The notes under the pieces were generated by a model. That model had not been told where the DNA came from, ran no database searches, and was given only the letters and a program-made list of their open reading frames with translations. Positions 35,261 to 43,362 of a stretch of DNA of 64,000 nt are shown here, one piece after another (within the stretch, counting starts at the first letter, position 1; each line of letters opens with the position of its first letter). The translations under genes were made by a program, and so were the position numbers. Origin of the DNA: Microbacterium binotii (lineage in GTDB: Bacteria > Actinomycetota > Actinomycetes > Actinomycetales > Microbacteriaceae). Location: positions 2,728,001-2,792,000 of the forward strand of contig NZ_CP090347.1 of the NCBI RefSeq assembly GCF_021398715.1, read 5' to 3'.

Positions 35261-36094
35261 TCAGCCCGGACAGATCTCGAAGGCGTAGTCCGCATCCCCC
35301 GGCGTCGTGAGGTCGCGATCGCGCAGCACGAGGGATGCGGGCGTCGCCGGGTCGGCGCAGAGTTCGTCGAACGGCCGGTCGATCGCGTCGGTGTACTCGA
35401 TCGCCACCACGGCATCGCCGTAGACGTCGGTGTAGGCCGCGCACTCGTCGTAGTACGCGCACTCCTCCACCACGGCGAAGTCGAAGCCGGCCTCGGCGCG
35501 CAGGCGCTCCGCATCCTCCGCCGCGTTCTTCTGACCCGCGGCGAGGCCCGCGCGATGGGCCCGCTCGACGAGCAGCGTCGCGAGCGCGAGGTTGTCGTCG
35601 GCGCCCAGAAGATGGCCGGAGCGCGTGTAGGTGTCGAGGTTGTCGAACTCGACCGCGTCGTAGCCCGCCGCCGCACAGCCGTCGATCCACTCTCCGACGC
35701 GCTCCGCGATGGCCTGGCGGCCGCCATCCGAACGGGTGTCGAGCAGCGCTTCGTCGGGCCAGTCCGGGTCCATCACGTCCGCTCCGTCCTGACGCAGGAC
35801 GAGGTCGTCTGGCCACTCGTCGCGCTCCCCGGGCTGCGTCTGGAACGCATTGAGGTAGCAGATCGAGTACACCCCGTCGGCGGGCGCCGCGGTGCGATCG
35901 CGGGCCACGATCCCCACCCGGGGATCCGGCGGATACGCGCCGCCGAGCTGATAGTCGACCGGCGTGGCGGCGGGCGGCGGCGGCGGCGACGCGGGCGCGT
36001 TCGCACACGCGGCGACGGCGACGCCCATACCCCCGACCAGCACGAGGACGGCTGCGGCCCGCGCCCGCGCGAACGCGGAGCGGCGGCGCGTCAT
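35261..36094 (-). CDS. GH114-type glycosidase-like lipoprotein
   Basis: 277 residues. A signal peptide with lipobox VAAC places the mature start near Cys30, followed by a Pro-rich spacer. The body matches the endo-alpha-1,4-polygalactosaminidase family (GH114, DUF297): VDYQLGGAYPP, ICYLNAFQTQPGE, AGYDAVEFDNLDTY with acidic barrel residues, then GLAAGQKNAAEDA and FDFAVVEECAYYDEC. It would cleave galactosaminogalactan-like polymers outside the cell. Its ATG overlaps the stop of the preceding receiver gene (ATGA), so the two are co-translated. Confidence 0.82.
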   Translation of the reverse strand: MTRRRSAFARARAAAVLVLVGGMGVAVAACANAPASPPPPPAATPVDYQLGGAYPPDPRVGIVARDRTAAPADGVYSICYLNAFQTQPGERDEWPDDLVLRQDGADVMDPDWPDEALLDTRSDGGRQAIAERVGEWIDGCAAAGYDAVEFDNLDTYTRSGHLLGADDNLALATLLVERAHRAGLAAGQKNAAEDAERLRAEAGFDFAVVEECAYYDECAAYTDVYGDAVVAIEYTDAIDRPFDELCADPATPASLVLRDRDLTTPGDADYAFEICPG

Positions 36095-36456
36095 GAGGCG
36101 AGCAGGACACCCACCCGCGCGACGAGCTCGCGCGGCGAGAAGGGCTTCGTCATGAAGTCGTCGGCGCCGGCGGACATCGCGCGCGCGATGTCCTCGTCCT
36201 GTGCCCGGGCGGTGAGCATCATGATGCGGGTGCTCGCGAAGGACGCATCGCCGCGGAGCTCCGCGCAGACCTCCAGACCGGTGCGGTGCGGCATCATCCA
36301 GTCGAGGATCACGAGGGAGGGATGCGCGTCGCGTGCCGCCACCAGGCCCTGCTCGCCATCGGGAGCAACGGCGACCTCGTGTCCCGACGCCGCCAGGCGG
36401 TGCTGGATCAGCTGCGCCACATCGGCATCGTCTTCGACGACCAGAATGCTCGCCAC
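36091..36456 (-). CDS. Stand-alone response-regulator receiver domain
   Basis: 121 residues from a GTG at 36456 with AAGGAGG 8 nt upstream. A single CheY-like domain: ILVVEDD near the start, VILDWMMP with the phospho-acceptor Asp (about residue 50), a conserved Thr (MLTAR) and Lys (MTKPFSPRELV). There is no output domain. It is divergent from the MASE1 histidine kinase 69 bp away, its likely phosphodonor, and translationally coupled to the GH114 lipoprotein. Confidence 0.9.
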   Translation of the reverse strand: MASILVVEDDADVAQLIQHRLAASGHEVAVAPDGEQGLVAARDAHPSLVILDWMMPHRTGLEVCAELRGDASFASTRIMMLTARAQDEDIARAMSAGADDFMTKPFSPRELVARVGVLLAS

Positions 36457-36513
36457 GGCCGCCACCTCCTTGTCACCCTTGACTCGTGGACGGGGTGGGG
36501 ACCGCCGAGAGGG

Positions 36514-36519
36514 TACGTT
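36514..36519 (+). promoter_or_regulatory. -10 box TACGTT, leaderless type
   Basis: TACGTT ends 6 nt before the ATG at 36526 of the sensor kinase. Confidence 0.4.
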
Positions 36520-36525
36520 CACAGT

Positions 36526-38514
36526 ATGAAGGCTGGCGCCCCGTTCGCGACACTCGGCGCCCCGTCACGGACCGCTTGGATCCCCCCGTGGTGGAGTTGG
36601 CCGATCGCCGCGGTCACCATCGCCTCCCTGGGACTCACGGGGACGATCTTCACGCCTCCGGGAGGCAGCGCCGCCGCGTGGTGGCCTGCCGCGGGGGCTG
36701 CCGCTCTCTTCGCGCTGCTCAATCCCCCGCGACGGCGCGTGGCCGTCGTGCTGCTCGTTCTCATCGTGACGGTGATCCCCAACCTCATGTACGGGCGATC
36801 GCTCGCGGTGTCGGTCGGCTACGCGCTGGCGAACGCCATGGAGATCGCGGTCCTGCTGGCCGTCCTGGCGATCTGGGGCTACCGAGGATCCCACACGTTC
36901 TTGCTGCGACGCACCCGTGAGGCGCTCGTCCTCGTCGTCGCCGGTCTCACGGGCGCCCTCGTGGCGGCGTTGATCGCTGCCACCACGGCCGCCCTTGCCG
37001 GCGGCGGCGACTTCTGGGCGACGGCGCTGAGCGTGCTCCCGTCCCACGCGGCGGCCGTGCTTCTGATCGCGCCGTTCGCGTGCATCCCGCCGTCTTCCGG
37101 CCCCGTCCCGTTGGCGCGCTGGGAGGCCGTGCTGCAGCCGGCCCTCCTGCTGGGCGTGCTCGCATTCGTCGCCGCCCCCCGTGTGGAGATCCCTCTCACC
37201 TTCCTCCCGTTCATGATCATCGCGTGGGGATGCCTGCGCCTGCCCTTCGTGGCGTCCCTCATCGAGGTGCTCGTCGCCGGCATCGCGATTCTCATGGTCA
37301 CCCTGGCCGGGCGCGGGCCGTTCGCGCTCGGGCTCTCCTCGGCCGACCGCGCGATCACCGTCGAGATCTTCCTCATCGCGTTGGCGACGGTGTCCCTCCT
37401 GCTGCTCACCGCGCGCGCGGAGCAGCAGGAGACGGCGCGTGTGGCGGCGCGCACCAGTCACCTGCTCTCGGGCGGGCTGGTCGAGACCGAGGTGGGCCTC
37501 GCCGTGGCCCGGCGCGACGGTGAGAGCACCCGGCTGCTGTGGGCGAATCCCGCAGCGCGATCGATGATCGCCCTCGAACTCGACGGCGACGAGTGGAAGG
37601 GCCCCCTCGAGCACGTCGCCCGCCATGCCAGCCGCGACGGCGTCGAGCGTGTGCACACGGACGGGGACACGTCGCTGCGCATGGTCGCCAACCCGATCGA
37701 GAACGATCCCGGGCTGTTCGCCGTCCAGGTGCTCGACGTGTCGAGCACCGTCCGCATGATCCAGGCGCGCGCCGAGGCCGAACGCGAGCGCGCCGCCGCC
37801 ACCGAGCTGCGGGCCGACCTCAGCCGGCAGCGCGACGACTTCATCTCGACCACGAGCCACGAGCTTCGCACGCCCTTGACCAACGTGCTGGGCTACGCGG
37901 AGCTTCTCGAGGAGTCGCCCGTACTCACCACCCTCGAACGCGACTGGGTCGCCCGCATCCGCCGGAACGGTCTGCGTCTGTCGGATCTCGTGGAGGATCT
38001 GCTGATGGTCGGCGGAGCCCATGCGACGCCCGTGAGTCCCGGCGAGCAGCACACGCTCTCCACCCGTTCCGTGGTCGCGGCGATCGTCGCCTCGCACGGC
38101 GCGGCCGCCGACGAGAAGCGGCTGCGCCTGGAGATCGACATCGACGCCGGAACGAACGTGCACGGGGTTCCCGCCGACATCCATCGCTCCCTCGGAGCGC
38201 TGCTCACGAACGCGATCCTGTTCACGCCGACCGACGGGGACGTGCTGGTGCGCGTCCGCGAAGACGGCGAGGTCACCGAGTTCTCGGTCAGCGACAGCGG
38301 GCCCGGCATGAGCGATGCCGACCGCGACCGCGCGTTCGACCGCTTCTTCCGAGCCGCTGAGGCGGAGCAGTCCGGCACTCCGGGCGTCGGCCTCGGCCTG
38401 TCCATCGCGCAGCGCCTCGCGCAGCGCAACGGCGGGACGCTGGAACTCGTCTCCCCCGCATCCGGCGGCCTGCGCGCGGTGCTCCGGCTTCCGGCGGCGC
38501 CCCGCCCCGTCTGA
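36526..38514 (+). CDS. MASE1-type membrane sensor histidine kinase
   Basis: 662 residues from the ATG at 36526; the longer upstream frame overlaps the divergent receiver gene and is rejected. Eight or so membrane helices (about 15-310) resemble the MASE1 sensor (PPGGSAAAWWPAAGAAALFA). A PAS-like segment, a coiled coil and a HisKA domain follow (STTSHELRTPLTNVLGYAEL), then an ATPase domain with LGALLTNAILFTP, DSGPGM and GLGLSIAQRLAQRNGG. It likely pairs with the receiver at 36091-36456. Confidence 0.87.
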   Translation: MKAGAPFATLGAPSRTAWIPPWWSWPIAAVTIASLGLTGTIFTPPGGSAAAWWPAAGAAALFALLNPPRRRVAVVLLVLIVTVIPNLMYGRSLAVSVGYALANAMEIAVLLAVLAIWGYRGSHTFLLRRTREALVLVVAGLTGALVAALIAATTAALAGGGDFWATALSVLPSHAAAVLLIAPFACIPPSSGPVPLARWEAVLQPALLLGVLAFVAAPRVEIPLTFLPFMIIAWGCLRLPFVASLIEVLVAGIAILMVTLAGRGPFALGLSSADRAITVEIFLIALATVSLLLLTARAEQQETARVAARTSHLLSGGLVETEVGLAVARRDGESTRLLWANPAARSMIALELDGDEWKGPLEHVARHASRDGVERVHTDGDTSLRMVANPIENDPGLFAVQVLDVSSTVRMIQARAEAERERAAATELRADLSRQRDDFISTTSHELRTPLTNVLGYAELLEESPVLTTLERDWVARIRRNGLRLSDLVEDLLMVGGAHATPVSPGEQHTLSTRSVVAAIVASHGAAADEKRLRLEIDIDAGTNVHGVPADIHRSLGALLTNAILFTPTDGDVLVRVREDGEVTEFSVSDSGPGMSDADRDRAFDRFFRAAEAEQSGTPGVGLGLSIAQRLAQRNGGTLELVSPASGGLRAVLRLPAAPRPV

Positions 38515-38583
38515 ACATCCCGCCCCGTCTGGGCATCCCGCATCCGTCCCCGCCGCTTCCGGGCCGGGAAGGTGCCGGCCCCC

Positions 38584-38722
38584 TGCGTGTCCCATGTGTG
38601 CACGAAACTCGTCGCGCCAGCATGCACAACTGAGACACGGAATCGGGCGCCGGGCGCCACTCGCCCTGCGTGTCCCACATATGCACGCCGACGAACACCG
38701 CAGCGTGCAGAACCAGGACACG
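38584..38722. repeat. Tandem pair of CGTGTCC...GGACACGG hairpins
   Basis: Two related units, 38584-38640 and 38667-38722, each start CTGCGTGTCCCA, contain TGCACG on the left and its partner near GTGCA on the right, and end in GACACGG. Each can fold into an imperfect stem of about 18 pairs. They fill the gap between two convergent kinase genes. Confidence 0.7.
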
Positions 38723-38791
38723 GAGGAGACCGAGACGCGCACGGTCGCCACCCACACGTCCCCGGACGGATGCGGGATCAACCTGCGCGGT

Positions 38792-40555
38792 TCAGGCGAC
38801 GGGCAACGGCACCCGCGCCTCGAGCACGACGTCGCGGCCGCGCTGGAAGAGATGCGCGCCGCCCAGATTGGCGATGCCTCGGCCGGCCGTGAGAGGCAGC
38901 GCCGAGCCGAGGCGTCCCGGCGACGACACCTCCACGCGCAGCTCCGGGGCCGCATCCGGGTCGCCGTGGGTCACCTCGAGTGTCGCCCGCCTCGCGCCCG
39001 AGTGTTTGACAGCGTTGAGGAAGCCCTCGCTCGCGATGTCGACGACACGGCGCGTCACGTCCTCGCGGCCGAGCGCGATCCGGGCCTCGTCGTCGATGTC
39101 GCTCGAGATCTCCAGAACATGGGACCACGTCTCGATCATCTGGGCGAGCGCGTTGGGCGGCGCGATCGGCGCCGGCTCGGCCTGCGTCGGCGCGGTGCCC
39201 TCGATCTCCGCCAGCGCCAGAGTGATCGTGGCCGCGAAGGCATCGACCTCCTCCGCTGTCGCCGCACGTTCGTCCACCGTCGCGGCGAACAGCACGCACC
39301 GCCCCTGCACGCGCCCGTGGAGCTGCTCGGCGGCGCTGCGCAGCTCGACACGCGCGCGCGTCGTGCGCGTCGCCACCGCATCCGTCTGCGCGGCCAGAGC
39401 GCGCGACAGGCGACGCGTCTGCACGATCGCGCTGTGGATGGCATCGGAGGAGACACCGATGATGGCTGCGAGCAGCGGGAAGGCGAGGATCGGAACGAGC
39501 GCCGTCGGCAGAGTCTCAGGCGCCAGGAGGATCGCGGCGGAAGAGAAGAGGACCCCGGTCGCGAACCAGGCGAACAGGATGGCGGCGCCGCGGCCCGTGG
39601 CCGAACGTCGGCGCGACGAGCGACGGGCGACCGCGTCGGCCACGAAGCCGCAGACGAAGACGAGCACGACGGCGAACAGGGCGAGCGCCGTCGGCACCGT
39701 CGTCAGCGTGTACGGAAGGCTGCCGACCACGTAGGCGATGCTGACGACGACCGGGCTCGGGGGGCGCAGCCGCGCCAGCAGCGGTCGCCGCGCGGCGGCG
39801 GGCACCTCCACGGGACCGGTCCCCGCGGGAATCTCGGACAGCGGCAGCGCCGCCTCATCCTCCAGATCGTGGCTGACCGCGCGGACCGACTGCGAGAACG
39901 CGCTGACGTCGTCGAATCCGGGACTCGTCGCCACGAGCTGTGCGAGCTCGGTGCGAAGCTTCGCGAGCTGCCCGTGCAGCAGGATGCGGGCGCGGCGCGC
40001 GTAGGCGTCGGCGCGACGGTCGGCCTCGCTGAGATCGGACAGCGCGACCCGCAGGCGCGAGCTCGCGTCCCGGGTGGCGTCGTAGGCCACCGTCGCCGCG
40101 GCGACGAGGGAGAGCACGATGAGCCAGATGACGACATTCGTCGTGATGCGCTCGACCCACGATCCCGTGCTGGGCTCGTGCAGCAACAGGAAGCCCGCGG
40201 CATCGTTGAGCAGGGGCCGCACCGCTCCCGCGGCGATCACGGCGGCGAGCACGAGGACGGCCCGCCGGCGACGGCGTCGTATCCGACGTTCGGCCCACGC
40301 CACCGGCATCAGGAGCGCCACCAGCAGGGCCCAGACGAGAACCGAGATTCCGATGGCAGGCAGATACTCCACCGTCGAGTTCACGGACCGGTAGGCGCCG
40401 AGCACGGTCACCGCGATCAGAAGGGCGACGACAGCGCTCCATCCGCTGAAGAAGCGACCGCTGGTGACGGTCCCCCACCAGATCCGCGCCACGCGTCGCG
40501 CACTTCCGACGGCACCGCCGCCGCGGCCCTCGGCGTATGTGCGGGCAGGGGTCAT
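38792..40555 (-). CDS. Membrane histidine kinase of atypical HisKA_3 type
   Basis: 587 residues from the ATG at 40555. Two sets of membrane helices (about 30-120 and 250-360) flank a cytosolic coiled segment. The last 200 residues are kinase-like: EQLHGRVQG resembles the LHD-x-VQ phospho-acceptor box of HisKA_3 kinases with Asp replaced by Gly, and an ATPase domain follows (VDIASEGFLNAVKHSGARR, then GRGIANLGGA). It has no adjacent response regulator. The altered box leaves activity uncertain. Confidence 0.72.
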   Translation of the reverse strand: MTPARTYAEGRGGGAVGSARRVARIWWGTVTSGRFFSGWSAVVALLIAVTVLGAYRSVNSTVEYLPAIGISVLVWALLVALLMPVAWAERRIRRRRRRAVLVLAAVIAAGAVRPLLNDAAGFLLLHEPSTGSWVERITTNVVIWLIVLSLVAAATVAYDATRDASSRLRVALSDLSEADRRADAYARRARILLHGQLAKLRTELAQLVATSPGFDDVSAFSQSVRAVSHDLEDEAALPLSEIPAGTGPVEVPAAARRPLLARLRPPSPVVVSIAYVVGSLPYTLTTVPTALALFAVVLVFVCGFVADAVARRSSRRRSATGRGAAILFAWFATGVLFSSAAILLAPETLPTALVPILAFPLLAAIIGVSSDAIHSAIVQTRRLSRALAAQTDAVATRTTRARVELRSAAEQLHGRVQGRCVLFAATVDERAATAEEVDAFAATITLALAEIEGTAPTQAEPAPIAPPNALAQMIETWSHVLEISSDIDDEARIALGREDVTRRVVDIASEGFLNAVKHSGARRATLEVTHGDPDAAPELRVEVSSPGRLGSALPLTAGRGIANLGGAHLFQRGRDVVLEARVPLPVA

Positions 40556-40739
40556 CGCCGGTTCCGTCCGGTCACGTCGTCGCTCGACGCCTTCGACGAC
40601 ACGGAGTCTGGGCGCACCATCGATCTCATAGATCCCCTCAGGCCGTCGGGTCGACCTGCTTTGCGCGACTACTGTACCCAGCGCCGCGCGGGAACGGGCA
40701 TCACACGAGCGATTGCGCACACAGCGTCACGGATACGAC

Positions 40740-40830
40740 CTCAGATCGCGGCGAGCGCCGCATCCCGATCCGCGAGACCCGGAGACGTGTCCGCTCAGAT
40801 CGCGGCGAGCGCCGCATCCAGATCCGCGAG
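40740..40830. repeat. 54-bp offset duplication of the metB 3' end
   Basis: The 37-bp stretch starting CTCAGATCGCGGCGAGCG occurs at 40740-40776 and 40794-40830 with one mismatch. The second copy is the genuine end of metB including its stop; the first is a non-coding echo just downstream of that stop. Confidence 0.85.
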
Positions 40831-41952
40831 GAGATCCTCCGCGTCCTCGATGCCGACCGAGAGGCGCACGACCTCCACGGGGACCGCCAGTTCGGTCCCG
40901 CGCACCGACGCGTGGGTCATCGCATCGGGGTAGTTCACGAGGGACTCGACGCCCCCGAGCGACTCGGCGAGCGTGAACAGTCGCGTGGACTCGGCGAAGC
41001 GGCGGGCCGCGGCCTGGTCGGCGAGCGCGAGCGACACGATGCCGCCGAAGCCGCTCATCTGGGTACGCGCGATGTCGTGGCCGGGATGCGTCGACAGGCC
41101 GGGATAGTAGACGGCCGCCACCCGCTCGTGGCCGGCGAGGAAGTTCGCGACGGCATCGCCGTTCTCGCTGTGGCGCTGCATCCTCACACCGAGCGTCTTG
41201 ATGCCGCGCGTGGTCAGCCAGGCGTCGAAAGGGCTCGAGACCGCGCCGACGGCGAACTGCAGGAAGCGCGCGGCCTCGGCGAGCTCCGCATCGTTCGTGA
41301 CGAGGGCGCCGCCCACGACGTCGGAGTGGCCGCCGAGGTACTTGGTCGTGGAATGCACCACCACGTCCGCGCCGAGGGCGAGCGGCTGCTGCAGCGCGGG
41401 GGTCGCGAACGTGTTGTCGACCACGACCAACGCGCCCGCCGCGTGCCCCAGGCGCGCGAGGCCCGCGATGTCGCTGACCTTCAGCAGCGGGTTGGAGGGC
41501 GTCTCGACCCAGAGGATGCGGGCCGGTCGCTCCTCGAGGGCTGCGGCGACCGCATCCAGGTCGCTCATGTCGACGACGCGGAGCGTGACGCCCCACGGGC
41601 CGAGCACACGGGCGAGCAGCCTGTAGGTGCCGCCGTACACGTCGCTGCCGAGGAGGACCTCGTCGCCCGGCTTCAGCACGGCGCGCAGCAGTGCGTCCTC
41701 GGCGGCGAGTCCGGACGAGAACGACAGCGCGTGCTCGCCATGCTCGATCGCGGCGAGCTGCGTCTCGAGAGCCGTGCGGGTCGGGTTGCCGCTGCGGCCG
41801 TACTCGTAGCCGCCGCGAAGACCACCGATGCCGTCCTGCGCGAACGTCGTGCTCATGTGGATCGGGGGGATGACCGCACCGGTGGTGGGGTCGAAATCCT
41901 GCCCTGCGTGAACCGCGAGACTGCCGAAGGCGCGGGCTGCGGGGTTGGTCAT
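40795..41952 (-). CDS. metB: Cystathionine gamma-synthase family enzyme
   Basis: 385 residues of a fold-type I PLP enzyme: AVHAGQDFDPTTGAVIPPIH at the start, YEYGRSGNPTRTALE, VVVDNTFATP with the PLP-binding Asp, and HSTTKYLGGHSDVVGG with the active-site lysine. Cystathionine gamma-synthase makes cystathionine from an activated homoserine and cysteine; cystathionine gamma-lyase is a close alternative, and the pairing with a cystathionine beta-synthase could mean either direction. Its start overlaps the cbs-like stop (ATGA). Its 3' end is partly duplicated downstream. Confidence 0.9.
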   Translation of the reverse strand: MTNPAARAFGSLAVHAGQDFDPTTGAVIPPIHMSTTFAQDGIGGLRGGYEYGRSGNPTRTALETQLAAIEHGEHALSFSSGLAAEDALLRAVLKPGDEVLLGSDVYGGTYRLLARVLGPWGVTLRVVDMSDLDAVAAALEERPARILWVETPSNPLLKVSDIAGLARLGHAAGALVVVDNTFATPALQQPLALGADVVVHSTTKYLGGHSDVVGGALVTNDAELAEAARFLQFAVGAVSSPFDAWLTTRGIKTLGVRMQRHSENGDAVANFLAGHERVAAVYYPGLSTHPGHDIARTQMSGFGGIVSLALADQAAARRFAESTRLFTLAESLGGVESLVNYPDAMTHASVRGTELAVPVEVVRLSVGIEDAEDLLADLDAALAAI

Positions 41953-42959
41953 CGGTGTGCTCCTTCGTCGGTGCCGGCTCCGGAGAGCAGGCTCGTGGTC
42001 TGTTCGACGGCGAATCCGTGATCGGTCATCCAGGCGTCGTCGAAGATCTTGCTGAGGTAGCCGCGACCGTGGTCGGGCAGCACCACGACGACGACGGCAT
42101 CGGCGGGCAGCTCGCGCGCGGCTCGGAGGGCGGCGACCACCGCCATCCCGCCCGATCCCCCCACGAGCAGGCCCTCTTCACGGGCCAGGCGGCGCGTCAT
42201 CGCGAAGGCCTCGGCGTCGTCCACGCGCTCGTAGCGGTCGACGACGGCGGGGTCGAAGGTGGTGGGCCAGAAGTCCTCGCCGACCCCCTCGACGAGGTAG
42301 CCGTGCAGCGGGCCGCCGGAGTAGATCGATCCCTCCGGGTCGGCGCCGATCACCGTGACGCGACCGTCCGACGCCTGCTTGAGGAAGCGGCCCGTGCCGC
42401 TGATGGTGCCTCCGGTGCCGATGCCCGCGACGAAGTGCGTGACGGCACCGTCGGTGTCGGCCCAGATCTCGGGGCCCGTGGTCTCGAAATGTCCGCGCGG
42501 GCCGTTCTGGTTGGCGAACTGGTTCGGCTTGAACGCCCCGGGGATCTCACGCGCCAGCCGATCGGAGACGCTGTAGTACGAGTCCGGATGCTCGGGCGGA
42601 ACGGAGGTGGGTGTCATCACGACCTCGGCGCCGTAGGCCCGCAGCACCGCGACCTTCTCACCGGCGAACTTGTCGGGGACGACGAAGATCATCCGGTAGC
42701 CGCGCTCGAGGGCGACCAGCGCCAGGCCGACACCGGTGTTGCCGCTGGTGGGCTCGACGATGGTGCCGCCGGGCTGCAGCAGTCCATCGCGTTCGGCGGC
42801 GTCGATGATGTTCTTCGCGATGCGGTCCTTGGCGGAGCCGCCGGGGTTGAAGTACTCGACCTTGGCGAGCACCGTGGCAGCGATGCCGTCGGTGACCCGG
42901 TTGAGCTTGACGAGCGGGGTGTTGCCGACGAGCGCGGCGACGCTGGATGCGTAACGCAT
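41949..42959 (-). CDS. Cystathionine beta-synthase / cysteine synthase, no CBS-domain pair
   Basis: 336 residues from the ATG at 42959. Fold-type II PLP enzyme with the Schiff-base lysine in FNPGGSAKDRIAKNII, substrate loop EPTSGNTGVGLA, phosphate loop GIGTGGTISGTGR and a late GGSGGMAV. It follows actinobacterial Cbs sequence up to KIFDDAWMTDHGF but stops about 25 residues later, without the CBS regulatory pair of longer homologues. The reaction joins serine (or an activated serine) with homocysteine or sulfide. It is coupled to metB and preceded by a cysteine-rich uORF. A GTG at 43055 could give a 32-residue extension. Confidence 0.88.
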   Translation of the reverse strand: MRYASSVAALVGNTPLVKLNRVTDGIAATVLAKVEYFNPGGSAKDRIAKNIIDAAERDGLLQPGGTIVEPTSGNTGVGLALVALERGYRMIFVVPDKFAGEKVAVLRAYGAEVVMTPTSVPPEHPDSYYSVSDRLAREIPGAFKPNQFANQNGPRGHFETTGPEIWADTDGAVTHFVAGIGTGGTISGTGRFLKQASDGRVTVIGADPEGSIYSGGPLHGYLVEGVGEDFWPTTFDPAVVDRYERVDDAEAFAMTRRLAREEGLLVGGSGGMAVVAALRAARELPADAVVVVVLPDHGRGYLSKIFDDAWMTDHGFAVEQTTSLLSGAGTDEGAHR

Positions 42960-43029
42960 GGAGGTGTCCCTGGGTGCGGCGGGGCCCGGCTGCGGGGAGC
43001 CCGCGGGTTGTCGGTGGTTATCGGTGAGG

Positions 43030-43047
43030 GTGCGCGAGAGGGCGCAC
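43030..43047 (-). promoter_or_regulatory. Leader hairpin after the uORF
   Basis: GTGCGC, 6-nt loop, GCGCAC starts 8 nt after the uORF stop in the cbs leader. It is a candidate part of an attenuator or ribosome-access switch. Confidence 0.4.
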
Positions 43048-43055
43048 AGGATCAC

Positions 43056-43082
43056 TCAGCGACAACAACGACAGGTAAGCAC
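43056..43082 (-). CDS. Leaderless polycysteine uORF (MLTCRCCR)
   Basis: Nine codons on the minus strand: GTG CTT ACC TGT CGT TGT, then TGT CGC TGA. The peptide is M-L-T-C-R-C-C-R, three cysteines in eight residues. The GTG lies 6 nt after TAGGGT, so it should be translated from a leaderless mRNA. It ends 96 nt upstream of the cbs-like ATG. Polycysteine leaderless uORFs act as cysteine-responsive attenuators in mycobacteria; the position before transsulfuration genes fits that role exactly. A GTG in frame with cbs starts directly after the stop (TGAGTG), which would allow coupled reinitiation. Function here is inferred. Confidence 0.65.
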   Translation of the reverse strand: MLTCRCCR

Positions 43083-43088
43083 GCTGCG

Positions 43089-43094
43089 ACCCTA
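43089..43094 (-). promoter_or_regulatory. -10 box TAGGGT of the cbs-metB leader
   Basis: TAGGGT on the minus strand ends 6 nt before the uORF GTG at 43082. The 68-bp palindrome starts 28 bp upstream of it. Confidence 0.55.
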
Positions 43095-43121
43095 CCAGAG
43101 CCCGCGCCCGCCCCGCGCCGC

Positions 43122-43189
43122 CGAGCGAGCACCGCTTCATCGAATGAGCACTCGATCGGATGCTCACTCGATGAACGGATGCTCGTTCG
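43122..43189. repeat. 68-bp palindromic repeat, copy 2
   Basis: Nearly the whole element is self-complementary, with arms built from GAGCGAGCACCGCTTCATCG and GAATGAGCACTCGAT. It differs from copy 3 at only a handful of positions. Unlike the other copies it lies between divergent promoters. Confidence 0.85.
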
Positions 43190-43362
43190 CGCGATTCGGG
43201 CCCGTGACGGGATATGACGACGCGCGACGCGATGTGACGGCTCGGATCGGAGGCCGCCGACCCGGTGTGGCGCAATGAGGACATCGCGACCCACGGGTCG
43301 CCCGACACAGCACACAGAGCCTGCGCGCCACCGGCGCTACGGCCAGAGCAAGGAGACATCAC

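Larger units (their letters stand above)
42960..43362. other. Divergent control region of the two sulfur operons
   Basis: 403 bp. From left to right it holds the cbs leader with a small hairpin and the polycysteine uORF (minus strand), the uORF -10 box, a 68-bp palindromic repeat, and about 170 bp leading to metQ with AAGGAG before its ATG. I found no SAM or SAH riboswitch consensus. Confidence 0.7.

Noticed and set aside
36286..36525. N-terminal extension of the MASE1 kinase
   Set aside because: It would overlap the divergent receiver gene over its whole start region; the ATG at 36526 has a suitable -10 box.
43190..43362. Possible SAM or SAH riboswitch before metQ
   Set aside because: GC-rich stems are present but the conserved SAM-I, SAM-IV or SAH core sequences are not.
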